Assembly (NCBI GenBank): GCA_003021905.1 | Contig: PXPI01000106.1 | Coordinates: 1-64,000, forward strand | Direction: 5' to 3' | DNA length: 64,000 nucleotides | DNA from: Cyanobacteria bacterium SW_9_44_58 | Lineage (GTDB): Bacteria; Cyanobacteriota; Cyanobacteriia; Cyanobacteriales; Rubidibacteraceae | Part shown: piece by piece, positions 44,070 to 52,363 of the stretch | Layout of the letters: each line of letters begins with the position of its first letter | Numbering within the stretch: position 1 is the stretch's first letter | Made by a program: the position numbers and the translations under genes | Notes under the pieces: model-generated | What the model was told of the DNA's origin: nothing | Database searches by the model: none | Seen by the model: the letters and a program-made list of their open reading frames with translations, nothing else

Positions 44070-44119
44070 AGCATTTCCTGATTTAAACAATACTGAAGTT
44101 TCGTTTTGATCTTAACAAT

Positions 44120-44620
44120 TTAGCCGTTCTCAGAAGCGTCGGAATCGGCAACATTTTTTCCTTGAACCACAAGTACTGAACAAGGAGCATAATGAACCAC
44201 ATGGTTGCTGACACTGCCTAAAAAGATCTCTGCCAATCCGCGGCGCCCGCGGCGACCGAGAATTACCAAATCCGCATCCCAGCTTTTTGCCGTTTCTCGA
44301 ATCCAACTGCTGGGATCGTCGATTTTCCAGTCGTATTCGACAGTTAATCCTTCCTGTTGCGCCCGTTGCGAATAATTTTGCAACCAGGTTTCCACTTCTT
44401 GGGTTTGGGCTTCGATATGTTCTTGTAGTGAGGAAGACAGACTCATTACATTTTGCCCATAAATGCCGCTATAGGCTTCCATACTCCGGCCATCAAAAAT
44501 GAGCGCATGAAAGAACAACAGTTGCGCTTGATAGGGTTTCGCGATCGCGATCGCTTGATTAAAGACAGCTTCTCCTTGGGAGGAACCATCTAAGGCTGCT
44601 AAAATTTTTTGATATGTCAT
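44120..44620 (-). CDS. Universal stress protein (UspA family)
   Basis: The 166-aa protein has the UspA fold markers: KILAALDGSSQGEAVFNQAI at the N terminus and LVILGRRGRRGLAEIFLGSV, then SNHVVHYAPCSVLVVQG. The G-(2)-G-(9)-G-S/T type ATP-binding motif is present, so it is likely an ATP-binding member. It is cytoplasmic. It sits 30 bp upstream of the def ORF on the same strand. The trigger and partner are unknown. Confidence 0.88.
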   Translation of the reverse strand: MTYQKILAALDGSSQGEAVFNQAIAIAKPYQAQLLFFHALIFDGRSMEAYSGIYGQNVMSLSSSLQEHIEAQTQEVETWLQNYSQRAQQEGLTVEYDWKIDDPSSWIRETAKSWDADLVILGRRGRRGLAEIFLGSVSNHVVHYAPCSVLVVQGKNVADSDASENG

Positions 44621-44820
44621 TATTTTAATGTTTCCTCAAACTGTAAACAACAAAAAGCGTAGGATTGCTTGGGTGATCAAATCAGTACTCTTCAAAGCGC
44701 GATCAATGCGATTTGATTGCCAATTGTTGGTATGCTGAAGAAGTACTAGGATGATGACTCACTTTGGGATCTATCCTTTACTTTACTATTTTCCGACAAA
44801 ACGAATGATTTTTCTCCCCA

Positions 44821-45813
44821 ATGGACGTTAAAGCACTCCTTGCTCAATATGCTAACGGTAAAACCGAATTTCATGGAATTGATTTAAACGGGGCAAATCT
44901 TTGGGGAGCAGATTTGATTGGGATTCATCTAGAACAATCGCGTTTACAGGCTGCAATTTTCAATTTTGCTTATTTGAACCAAGCCTATTTTCAAGAATCT
45001 GACTTAGCTGGAATTAAATTCAGCGGGGCAAATCTCAATCAAGCAACTTTCAAACAATCCTCTCTCTATAATGCGGATTTACACGGAACCAGTTTACAAA
45101 AAGCAACGTTGCAAGGGGTAAATCTTAATTATGCGAACCTTGTTGATGCCAACCTCACAGAAGCCAAGCTACAAGAAACAGATTTAAGCTACGCTAACTT
45201 AACCGGTGCTTGTCTGCGTTTTGCCAATCTCAGAGAAGAAAGCCGCAAAATTACTAAGCTTCAAGGAGCAAATCTCCGTCGGATTGATTTACAAGGCGCA
45301 AACTTAAGAAATGCTGATTTGCGACAAGTGCAACTTCAACAAGCAAACTTGAAAAATGCGATTCTGCGGGGCGTTGACTTGCGAGGCGCCGATTTAACAG
45401 AAGCTAATTTACAAGAAGCAATCCTAACAGATGCGCAACTGGATCAAGCATGTTTAGATGGCGCTAACTTAACAAAAGCCACTTTAGAGCGAACGCACTT
45501 AGTGGGAGCTTCTCTCGTTGGCGTCAATTTACAAGATGCAGTGCTACGAGAAGCGAAGTTAATGAAAGGAAACTTAAAACAGGCAAATCTCCGCCTTGCC
45601 CGCCTCAATCGAGCTGACTTGCATCGATGCAATCTTAGTGAGGCAAATTTGAGCCAAGCAATTTTAATCGAAGTTAGTCTAATCCGAGCCAATCTCCTCG
45701 ATGCTGACTTAAGTGAAGCCAATTTACTGCGGGCAGAACTTAGCAGTGTTGATTTAAATCAACTAACTTACAGGGAGCAACCATGCCCGATGGTCGTATT
45801 CATACCTAATTAA
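44821..45813 (+). CDS. Pentapeptide-repeat protein 1
   Basis: Nearly the whole 330-aa protein is made of A(D/N)LXX repeats forming a right-handed quadrilateral beta helix (GANLWGADLIGIHL; GVNLNYANLVDANLTEAKLQ; EANLSQAILIEVSLIRANLL). One register break occurs at about residues 137-146 (REESRKITKLQ). It opens with MDVKALLAQYANGKTEFHGI, a pre-repeat cap similar to that of the gene at 47298 (MDADELLEHYQNGRKSF), so the two are paralogues. There is no signal peptide or membrane segment. The function is unknown; known members range from DNA mimics to structural proteins. ATG at 44821. Confidence 0.88.
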   Translation: MDVKALLAQYANGKTEFHGIDLNGANLWGADLIGIHLEQSRLQAAIFNFAYLNQAYFQESDLAGIKFSGANLNQATFKQSSLYNADLHGTSLQKATLQGVNLNYANLVDANLTEAKLQETDLSYANLTGACLRFANLREESRKITKLQGANLRRIDLQGANLRNADLRQVQLQQANLKNAILRGVDLRGADLTEANLQEAILTDAQLDQACLDGANLTKATLERTHLVGASLVGVNLQDAVLREAKLMKGNLKQANLRLARLNRADLHRCNLSEANLSQAILIEVSLIRANLLDADLSEANLLRAELSSVDLNQLTYREQPCPMVVFIPN

Positions 45814-45850
45814 CTGTTACATCAATTTCACGGAGAAATGATAAAAATGG

Positions 45851-45904
45851 GATCGCAGATTACGCCGGAATTTGATTCCGGCGCCTGCGACGACCGTTGG
45901 TTAA
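45851..45904 (-). repeat. Palindromic repeat, copy c
   Basis: On the minus strand it reads ATTAACCAACGGTCGTCGCAGG followed by CGCCGGAATCAAATTCCGGCGTAATCTGCGAT. GCCGGAAT/ATTCCGGC forms the inner stem. It shares ACCAACGGTC and GCAGGC with copies a and b. The 374-bp gap between the first pentapeptide gene and the next gene holds this copy and copy d, and nothing else I can support. Confidence 0.7.
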
Positions 45905-46024
45905 TTTTTGTTGTATCCCTTTTGTTATGATAGGATTAAGGAAAAATACTGATTTAACCGAAAATAAAATAGATGTTTGAATTCAGAAAAAACCACTATA
46001 ATTGGAATCACTCCTAGAGGTTAG

Positions 46025-46072
46025 AGATTACACCTCTGGAAAACGAGAGGCGCCTGCTATGACCGTTGGTTG
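46025..46072 (-). repeat. Palindromic repeat, copy d
   Basis: On the minus strand it reads CAACCAACGGTCATAGCAGG, then CGCCTCTCGTTTTCCAGAGGTGTAATC. The inner stem CCTCTCG...CCAGAGG differs in sequence from that of copies c and e but keeps pairing, which argues for selection on structure or for replacement of the central arm. Outer motifs ACCAACGGTC, GCAGGCGCC and GTAATCT are conserved. Confidence 0.65.
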
Positions 46073-46187
46073 CAGATTACCTTATACCTAGCTGGGTATT
46101 GACTGCGTTTTAGATGAATTCAATTTCCCTTGATACAAGCTAATCCTGAGAATTAATTACCTGATCAAACTTAGGAGAAATTATTGT

Positions 46188-47288
46188 ATGGTCTCTACTT
46201 CTCAAGCCTCAACCCAAAATCTCGAAAAACAGCAACAACTGCTGATGATGAAAAAGCTTTTAGTTGCTGTTTGTCGAAATTACTGGGAACGCGATCGCGT
46301 CACTCTATTATCCACAAGTATCAAGGAGTTAATTACAGAATTACAACAATCTTATCCCAGCTTTAATGAAGTTAAACAGAAGCTTTATCAGGTAGTTAAT
46401 CAACTAAATAAACGGGAAAAGTATTTTCCCATTGCCATTCAATTAATCAAAAAATTGAGTCAATTATACGGAGAAGTGACAGAGGAAACTCAAGCTAGTT
46501 TAAATCAATTAGAGGCTCATGATAATTCTGTTGATATTGCGCTCAATCAAAACAGTAAAATAGCAAATATCCTTAAAACGTTTGAACAAGATCAAAACTC
46601 ACAACGGATTCATAAAATGCTGTTTGCCCTCACTCAAAAGTGTTGGGAAAATAATCCGGAAACGTTATCAAACTATCCAATACAGCAGTTAATTCAAAAT
46701 ATTTATCAAATTTATCCTAGCCTAGAACCAATCAGCTTTAACTTATTAAAAATTGTTAAACGTTTAAATAAACAAGGCATTTACTCCCAAATTACCAAAA
46801 CGATTATTGCAGAATTAGCCAAGTTATATCCGGATCAAGAAGTAGAGCAACTAACATCCTTGGTGAATGTTTCGAACGCCAATTTAATTTCGTCAAAAAA
46901 TACTCCTAGTTCCGTTGTTGCTTTCCCTAAAGTTGAAACAGAAACTAGAAAACATAATTTTGCGTATAATCCTTATCAAGTAAGACAGGGGATTATGAAA
47001 TATGCGAATCCCTTACGAACCAAGATATTACTGTTTTGTACGCTTCACTCTAACAAGATAAGTTCTCAGCAAGAGATCGATAGTTTACTGCTCAAAACCT
47101 ATGAACTAGATCAAATGGTAATGCAACTTGTCCAGAAATTTAGGACAATTCAACAATTACAAAATAATTTAGAAACAACCGCTTTTAGTATTGTTACACT
47201 AAATAATCAAATGTTAAATACGGATGAAAATTTAAAAATTGTCAAAGCAATTGTTACGTCAGTGAAGCCGCTTTATGAAACAAATTAA
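46188..47288 (+). CDS. Unrecognised helical protein with an internal domain duplication
   Basis: The 366-aa protein contains two related blocks of about 75 residues. Block 1 (about 20-95) has MMKKLLVAVCRNYWERD, LQQSYPSFNEVKQKL, VNQLNKREKYFPIAI and KLSQLYGEV. Block 2 (about 143-222) has IHKMLFALTQKCWENN, IYQIYPSLEPISFNL, VKRLNKQGIYSQITK and AELAKLYPD. A third region (about 265-366) is helical and Gln/Asn rich. No signal peptide or membrane segment is seen. I cannot place it in a family. AGGAGA precedes the ATG, and it ends 9 bp before the second pentapeptide gene, implying co-expression. Confidence 0.75.
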   Translation: MVSTSQASTQNLEKQQQLLMMKKLLVAVCRNYWERDRVTLLSTSIKELITELQQSYPSFNEVKQKLYQVVNQLNKREKYFPIAIQLIKKLSQLYGEVTEETQASLNQLEAHDNSVDIALNQNSKIANILKTFEQDQNSQRIHKMLFALTQKCWENNPETLSNYPIQQLIQNIYQIYPSLEPISFNLLKIVKRLNKQGIYSQITKTIIAELAKLYPDQEVEQLTSLVNVSNANLISSKNTPSSVVAFPKVETETRKHNFAYNPYQVRQGIMKYANPLRTKILLFCTLHSNKISSQQEIDSLLLKTYELDQMVMQLVQKFRTIQQLQNNLETTAFSIVTLNNQMLNTDENLKIVKAIVTSVKPLYETN

Positions 47289-47297
47289 CCGAAAGTT

Positions 47298-48302
47298 ATG
47301 GATGCTGATGAACTTTTAGAGCATTATCAAAACGGCCGCAAATCTTTTATAGATGAAAATTTAAGCTGTACTAATCTCTCGGATGCTAATTTAATTCGTA
47401 TTAACTTGTCTAGGGCTAATTTAGAGAAAACGACACTCACTTTTGCTTTTCTTAAGGAAGCTAACTTAAATAGCAGCAACTGCGCCAAGGCAACCCTAAG
47501 TGGAATTGATTTGAACCAAAGTACCCTTCGATTTGCGAATCTTCACGATTGCGATTTACACGGTGCCATTCTACAAGGTGCTAATCTTGCAGATACTAAC
47601 CTCACCTTAGCCAATCTCCTAGATAGCAACTTAATGGAAGCTAATTTGGAAGGGGCAGACTTAAGCGGTGCCGATTTAACAGGCGTTTCCTTATTAGGGG
47701 CAATATTGACAAGCTTTGGGAGACAAGGAAAAGACAATCCTCGCAGAACTAAACTCAAAAGAAGCATCTTAAAAAGAGCTGATTTGGAAGGATTAAATCT
47801 GGATAATTTAGATTTTACTCAAGCTATTTTATGGGAAGCCAATTTAGTTCGAGCGAGTTTTGCCAAAGCCAACCTACAGCAAGCCCATCTACAAGAGGCG
47901 AATTTGTTTGCTGCTGATTTAACGGGGGCCAATTTAAGCGATGCTAATCTTAGGGGAGCCAATTTAACCAAGGCGAATTTGGAATGGGCGAATTTAACAG
48001 GGGCTGACTTAACCGGCGCCTATCTGAATGAAACAAAAATGTTTGAGGGAATTTTTAACAATGCTACTTTGGTTAAAGCCAAATTGCAACGTGCAAGAAT
48101 GATTGGGGCTAGTTTGAAGCAAGCGGATTTAACGAATGCGAACTTAATGGAAGCTAATTTGAGGCAAGCAGATTTAACACAAGCCAATTTAACCGGTGCT
48201 AATCTTGATCATGCTGATTTAACCAATACGGAGTTGACTGGTACCAATTGCACCAATGTCAATTTAGAAGGCGTTATTCTCCCTGATGGAATTACCTATT
48301 GA
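47298..48302 (+). CDS. Pentapeptide-repeat protein 2
   Basis: The 334-aa protein is built of pentapeptide repeats (LSDANLIRINLSRANLEKTT; EANLEGADLSGADLTGVSLL; TGANLSDANLRGANLTKANL). A basic interruption sits at about residues 138-158 (SFGRQGKDNPRRTKLKR), at nearly the same place as the register break in protein 1 (REESRKITKLQ). With the shared N-terminal cap this shows the two genes arose by duplication. The regularity of repeats after the break is higher than before it. The start is ATG 47298, 9 bp after the upstream gene. The role is unknown. Confidence 0.88.
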   Translation: MDADELLEHYQNGRKSFIDENLSCTNLSDANLIRINLSRANLEKTTLTFAFLKEANLNSSNCAKATLSGIDLNQSTLRFANLHDCDLHGAILQGANLADTNLTLANLLDSNLMEANLEGADLSGADLTGVSLLGAILTSFGRQGKDNPRRTKLKRSILKRADLEGLNLDNLDFTQAILWEANLVRASFAKANLQQAHLQEANLFAADLTGANLSDANLRGANLTKANLEWANLTGADLTGAYLNETKMFEGIFNNATLVKAKLQRARMIGASLKQADLTNANLMEANLRQADLTQANLTGANLDHADLTNTELTGTNCTNVNLEGVILPDGITY

Positions 48303-48353
48303 TGCTGGAAGCAGAAAATCAATCTCTTATGCCAAGATAGAGAATTAGACGAC

Positions 48354-48409
48354 TGTCGCAGATTACGCCGGAATCAAATTCCAGCGCCTGCTACGATCAT
48401 TGGTCAACG
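48354..48409 (-). repeat. Palindromic repeat, copy e
   Basis: On the minus strand it reads GCGTTGACCAATGATCGTAGC followed by AGGCGCTGGAATTTGATTCCGGCGTAATCTGCGAC. It is close to copy c, with inner stem GGAAT/ATTCC. It lies between the second pentapeptide gene and rimO, so the three-gene block is bracketed by repeats of this family. Confidence 0.7.
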
Positions 48410-48436
48410 CAAACGTTAGGAGCATCGCCTTCATTT

Positions 48437-49753
48437 ATGTCTGAAAAGCCCACCATTGCTATTTCTCATCTTGGCTGCGAAAAAAATCGTATTGATTCGG
48501 AACATATTTTAGGGTTATTGGCAGAAGCAGGTTATCCAGTTGATAGCAACGAACAAGCAGCAGATTATGTCATTGTCAATACCTGTAGTTTTATTGAAGC
48601 AGCCCGAGAAGAGTCAGTACGAACGTTACTAGAACTTGCTGAAGCTGATAAAAAAATTCTCATTACGGGCTGTTTAGCGCAACATTTCCAAGAAGAATTA
48701 TTGGAAGAAATTCCCGAAGCCAAAGCAGTGGTGGGAACGGGAGACTATGGAAAAATTGTCGATGTCATTGAGCGAGTGGAAACGGGAGAGCGCGTTAAGG
48801 AAATTACCGAAAAACCCACTTACATTGCTGATGAAACTGTTCCCCGTTATCGCACCATTACCGAAGCAGTCGCTTATTTGCGGGTAGCAGAAGGTTGCGA
48901 TTATGGTTGTGCCTTCTGTATTATTCCCCATTTACGAGGAAAACAGCGATCGCGCTCCATTGAGTCTATTGTTAATGAAGCTCACACGCTAGCGGAACAG
49001 GGCGTACAAGAAATTGTTCTCATTTCCCAAATTACAACCAACTACGGGCTGGATCTCTACGGGGAACCGAAACTGGCAGAATTGCTGCGAGCTTTAGGAG
49101 AGGTAGATGTGCCTTGGATTCGGATGCACTATGCCTATCCCACCGGACTGACGCCCAAAGTTATCAAAGCGATTCAAGAAATGCCAAACGTCATTCCCTA
49201 TCTCGACTTGCCGCTGCAACACTCCCATCCTGACATTTTACGCGCCATGAACCGTCCTTGGCAGGGCCGCGTCAATGATGGGATTATCAATCGTCTGAAA
49301 GAAAAACTCCCGGAAGCCGTGTTGCGCACTACCTTTATTGTTGGCTTTCCCGGAGAAACGGAAGAACATTTTCAACATCTCTGCGATTTTGTAGAGCGTC
49401 ATGAGTTTGATTTAATGGGGGCATTTACCTTTTCTCCAGAAGAAGAAACCCCTGCCTATCATTTGCCCAATCAAGTATCCCAGGAAGTCATGGAACAACG
49501 GCGCGATCGGTTAATGAGCTTGCAACAGCCCATTGCCGCCCGGAAAAATCAAGCCTGTGTGGGAGAAACCGTTAATGTATTAGTGGAACAAGGAAAACCC
49601 AATACCGGCGAATTTATTGGACGTTCAAAACGATTTGCCCCGGATGTCGATGGCTTAGTCTATCTTCAAGGGAAAGCCAGCTTAGGAAGTATGGTTAAAA
49701 CAAAAATCACCCATGCTGATATCTATGATTTGTATGGAACCATTGTTGATTGA
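48437..49753 (+). CDS. rimO: Ribosomal protein S12 methylthiotransferase RimO
   Basis: It is a radical-SAM enzyme that methylthiolates the conserved Asp of ribosomal protein S12. The 438-aa protein has the N-terminal methylthiotransferase domain with three cluster cysteines ([34 protein letters not shown]), the radical-SAM cluster motif in [20 protein letters not shown], and a C-terminal TRAM domain ([20 protein letters not shown]). ATG at 48437. The [15 protein letters not shown] block separates RimO from MiaB. An IS-end-like repeat starts at the stop codon. Confidence 0.94.
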   Translation: MSEKPTIAISHLGCEKNRIDSEHILGLLAEAGYPVDSNEQAADYVIVNTCSFIEAAREESVRTLLELAEADKKILITGCLAQHFQEELLEEIPEAKAVVGTGDYGKIVDVIERVETGERVKEITEKPTYIADETVPRYRTITEAVAYLRVAEGCDYGCAFCIIPHLRGKQRSRSIESIVNEAHTLAEQGVQEIVLISQITTNYGLDLYGEPKLAELLRALGEVDVPWIRMHYAYPTGLTPKVIKAIQEMPNVIPYLDLPLQHSHPDILRAMNRPWQGRVNDGIINRLKEKLPEAVLRTTFIVGFPGETEEHFQHLCDFVERHEFDLMGAFTFSPEEETPAYHLPNQVSQEVMEQRRDRLMSLQQPIAARKNQACVGETVNVLVEQGKPNTGEFIGRSKRFAPDVDGLVYLQGKASLGSMVKTKITHADIYDLYGTIVD

Positions 49754-49820
49754 TCTAGTTAAGAGGAAAAGAAGCAAGAATCTCCCGCTATACCGAAGGT
49801 TAGCGGTGAGAGTGTCAAGA
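49752..49820 (-). repeat. IS-end-like repeat after rimO, homologous to window positions 1-117
   Basis: The 45 bp at 49776-49820 are the exact reverse complement of positions 1-45 (TTGACACTCTCACCGCTAAC through GATTCTTGC). The next bases (TTCTTTTCCTCTTAACTAGATCAA) match 94-117, so relative to the first copy a 48-bp palindromic block (49-96) is missing. The hairpin is of the kind found upstream of tnpB. It may serve as a 3' structure for rimO mRNA, but no T-run follows. Confidence 0.8.
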
Positions 49821-49921
49821 AGAAATAACTGGGATTAAATGTTAGAATAATTTTATATAACTCTATTATCCAGAGCTATTAATTAATTTTCCTAGTATTA
49901 CGCTACTAACAGGTTTTAGCA

Positions 49922-50575
49922 ATGATTTCACCGAAATTTTTATCGTTGGCCCTACTAATTACTCCATTTCTCGGACTAACAAATACCCTATCGGCTAAAG
50001 CCGAACCGCCAACTCCTGGGACAGCTTCTACAAATGCCGGCTTGCTTTCAGAACAGGAGAATGGTTCTGACCAGACAACAAAAGCAACTGCAGAAGAAGA
50101 AAATGTCGCGCAATTGCAGCGCCGCGAGCCTAGGCCTCAAAGCGTCCGCCGCGACCCTTATTATCCGAACTACATTGGAGTTGGCCTAAATCTTGGCATA
50201 GATGGGAACACCGCTATAGGCAATACTGAATTTGCGATCAACAGCCGCATTCAACTTACTCCCGATCTTTCTTTTCGTCCTGGTGCGATTATTGGGGATA
50301 ACGCAGCGATTCTGATTCCCGTCACCTATGACTTTATCACCAGAAATGTAAACATTAGAGAGAGAGAATTATCTATAAATCCCTATGTTGGCGGCGGCGT
50401 CTTTTTTACCACTGATGACGAGTCTGATGATGACGTAGGCGGCTTGTTAACCGGTGGCGTTGACGTTCCCATTTCCCGCCAATTAACGGCTAATGCTGCT
50501 TTAAATGTTGGCTTTAATGATGAGACGAACTGGGGCATCTTAGTTGGAGTTGGTTATAACCTGCCTCAAAATTAA
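49922..50575 (+). CDS. Exported beta-barrel-like hypothetical protein
   Basis: The 217-aa protein has a signal peptide (LSLALLITPFLGLTNTLSAKA), a disordered linker rich in Glu/Thr (about 30-80), and a C-terminal domain of alternating hydrophobic strands (YIGVGLNLGIDGNTAIGNTE; INPYVGGGVFFTTDDESDDD; WGILVGVGYNLPQN). This pattern suggests a small outer-membrane beta barrel. It ends in a hydrophobic strand but with Asn, not Phe. An acidic loop, DDESDDD, may face outward. No family recognised. A clear terminator follows. Confidence 0.7.
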   Translation: MISPKFLSLALLITPFLGLTNTLSAKAEPPTPGTASTNAGLLSEQENGSDQTTKATAEEENVAQLQRREPRPQSVRRDPYYPNYIGVGLNLGIDGNTAIGNTEFAINSRIQLTPDLSFRPGAIIGDNAAILIPVTYDFITRNVNIRERELSINPYVGGGVFFTTDDESDDDVGGLLTGGVDVPISRQLTANAALNVGFNDETNWGILVGVGYNLPQN

Positions 50576-50615
50576 CGCCATTATGAACTCCAGATAAAAG
50601 TTGTCCCCTTCTATA

Positions 50616-50651
50616 GAGAGACGTTGCAACACAAGAACGTCTCTCCTTTTT
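50616..50651 (+). terminator. Rho-independent terminator
   Basis: The stem GAGAGACGTT/AACGTCTCTC (10 bp, perfect) with loop GCAACACAAG is followed by CTTTTTT on the + strand. It ends the exported-protein gene. The binding-protein gene on the other strand ends 20 bp further on, and in that direction there is no T-run. Confidence 0.88.
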
Positions 50652-50669
50652 TAAAGTAAATAATGCTAA

Positions 50670-51983
50670 TTATTCACCGGTTTCTGGTTTTACCTGATCC
50701 ACTACTTCCAGGGAACCTTTCGGCTTAACTGTCCAAACATCATAACTGCCAACCGTATCGCCGTATTCATCAAATTGGATGTTGCCACTGGCACCTTGAT
50801 AGTTAATTTCTTCTCCATTGCGAAGGAGTTTCATCGCTTCACAAGGATCGGAAACTTCTGTGCCAGGGGAATTAGCAACGTTGCGCAAGTTATTTTTGAT
50901 GGCAGTTCCAGTATTTTCATCCCCTAATTCGGCAGCAAGCATCATTAATACGGTGGCATCCCAAGTATGAGGAACAAAGGCGGTAACTTCGCCGCCGATT
51001 TCTTGTTGCCATTTTTGAGTTAATGTGTCTAACGCTTTGCCGGTGGCTCCGGGAACCGTACCCAACGATCCCTGAATAATCGATTCTTCGTTTGGCCCTG
51101 TCCCAACATCCTCGACAAATTCCGGGGAATAAACAGCATCAGTTAGGAGCGCAGGAACACCCTCACTTAACCCTTGCTGGTATGCCGAGCGAAGCAATAA
51201 GCTGCCGGTTTCGGCATAGATTGCTCCCATGACGGCATCGGGATTATTGCTATAGGCAGCCGCTGCTTCACTATCTAGAGTGCTGGCTTTGGGATCATAC
51301 CGGACAGGGTTATCCTCATTGACAATGGTGCCGCCCATTTCTTTAAAGGCTTGGACAAACTCTTTTTCAAAACCAACGCCGTAGTCGTTATTAATTACCA
51401 CGGTAGAGACGCGATCAAATCCTTTGTCCCTAGCTAGTTTGGCTAAAGCTTGGGCTTGATAAGTATCTGGGGGAGCGGTTCGCGCCCAGTAACTGTTAAA
51501 ATCCCCTTTTTTAGCGCGTTCGGTAAAAACCGGGCTGGTACTGCCTGGGGAAATTTGCATAACTTCGTTTCTAACGGCAATATCAACGGCGGCGCTAGAA
51601 ACACTGCTCGCAAAAGCTCCGACTACCCCAGCAACTTGATCTGCTTCTGCAAGTTTCGACATAGCAGACGCGCCAGCATTGGGATCGGTTTGACTATCTT
51701 CTTGCACGACTGTCACAGGCTGTTCGTTTACGCCGCCACAGGCATTAACGGTATCTACCGCTAAGGTCGTTGCTTTGGGCATATTTTGACCGATGGAAGA
51801 TAAGTCGCCGGTGGTGGGCAGTAACGTGCCAATTTTGAGCCCTTCGGAAGAACCTTCTGTGGTTTCGGTTTGGTTCGCCGTGTTAGTGCCGGTATTGTTT
51901 TCACAAGCTGTTGCCATTAATCCGGTCGTTAGGGTTAAAACCGTTAGAGATAGCGTTAGTCGCTTTTTTGAAGTTAGTGTCAT
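50670..51983 (-). CDS. ABC transporter substrate-binding lipoprotein (LivJ/LivK-type)
   Basis: The 437-aa protein has a lipoprotein signal peptide (LTVLTLTTGLMATAC, lipidated Cys about 27) and a Thr/Asn-rich linker. It has a periplasmic type 1 binding fold (LKIGTLLPTTGDLSSIGQNM; VVGAFASSVSSAAVDIAVRN; VSTVVINNDYGVGFEKEF). Such proteins deliver branched-chain/neutral amino acids or amides to an ABC importer. No permease or ATPase gene of that type is adjacent, so it is an orphan receptor here. ATG at 51983. Confidence 0.85.
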   Translation of the reverse strand: MTLTSKKRLTLSLTVLTLTTGLMATACENNTGTNTANQTETTEGSSEGLKIGTLLPTTGDLSSIGQNMPKATTLAVDTVNACGGVNEQPVTVVQEDSQTDPNAGASAMSKLAEADQVAGVVGAFASSVSSAAVDIAVRNEVMQISPGSTSPVFTERAKKGDFNSYWARTAPPDTYQAQALAKLARDKGFDRVSTVVINNDYGVGFEKEFVQAFKEMGGTIVNEDNPVRYDPKASTLDSEAAAAYSNNPDAVMGAIYAETGSLLLRSAYQQGLSEGVPALLTDAVYSPEFVEDVGTGPNEESIIQGSLGTVPGATGKALDTLTQKWQQEIGGEVTAFVPHTWDATVLMMLAAELGDENTGTAIKNNLRNVANSPGTEVSDPCEAMKLLRNGEEINYQGASGNIQFDEYGDTVGSYDVWTVKPKGSLEVVDQVKPETGE

Positions 51984-52144
51984 GGTTGAATTAATTTAAC
52001 TTAATCTTAACTGAACCAGATTCTAGCAACTCTCCCTAAAAAATAAAAACTTCTTTAAAAATCGATTAACGTTGCATTTTGTATTTTTCTTTTCTGATTC
52101 ATAGGTTAGGATAATGTCAGCAAGGATTTCTAACGGAGGCTGTC

Positions 52145-52357
52145 ATGACTGCGGTAAGTCTTTCCCAAAAAGAAATTAAACAATTAACAGCAGAAGAGGT
52201 GCGTCAATTGGCAGAACGTTTGGAAAAGGATGACTACAACAATCCTTTTGAGGCGTTGCAAGATTGGCATTTGTTGCGCGCGATCGCGTTCCATAATTGG
52301 GAGTTGGTTGAACCGTATCGCTATCTGTTGGATATTGAAATGTTTGATGAAGCCTAG
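52145..52357 (+). CDS. DUF2555 domain protein (70 aa)
   Basis: This is a small soluble protein with the DUF2555 pattern: LTAEEVRQLAERLEKDDYNN, then PFEALQDWHLLRAIAFHNWE and LVEPYRYLLDIEMFDEA. As far as I know the family is confined to cyanobacteria and has no assigned function. AACGGAGGC is a good ribosome-binding site 4 bp before the ATG. The stop is 6 bp before the coaBC start, so the two genes form a translationally close pair. I believe this pairing recurs in other cyanobacteria, which would hint at a link to CoA synthesis; that needs checking. Confidence 0.82.
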   Translation: MTAVSLSQKEIKQLTAEEVRQLAERLEKDDYNNPFEALQDWHLLRAIAFHNWELVEPYRYLLDIEMFDEA

Positions 52358-52363
52358 TTTGAT

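Noticed and set aside
44681-44746. Long hairpin (AGTACT...AGTACT) upstream of pentapeptide gene 1 as a riboswitch
   Set aside because: Arms pair only partly, with bulges, and no known riboswitch core is evident.
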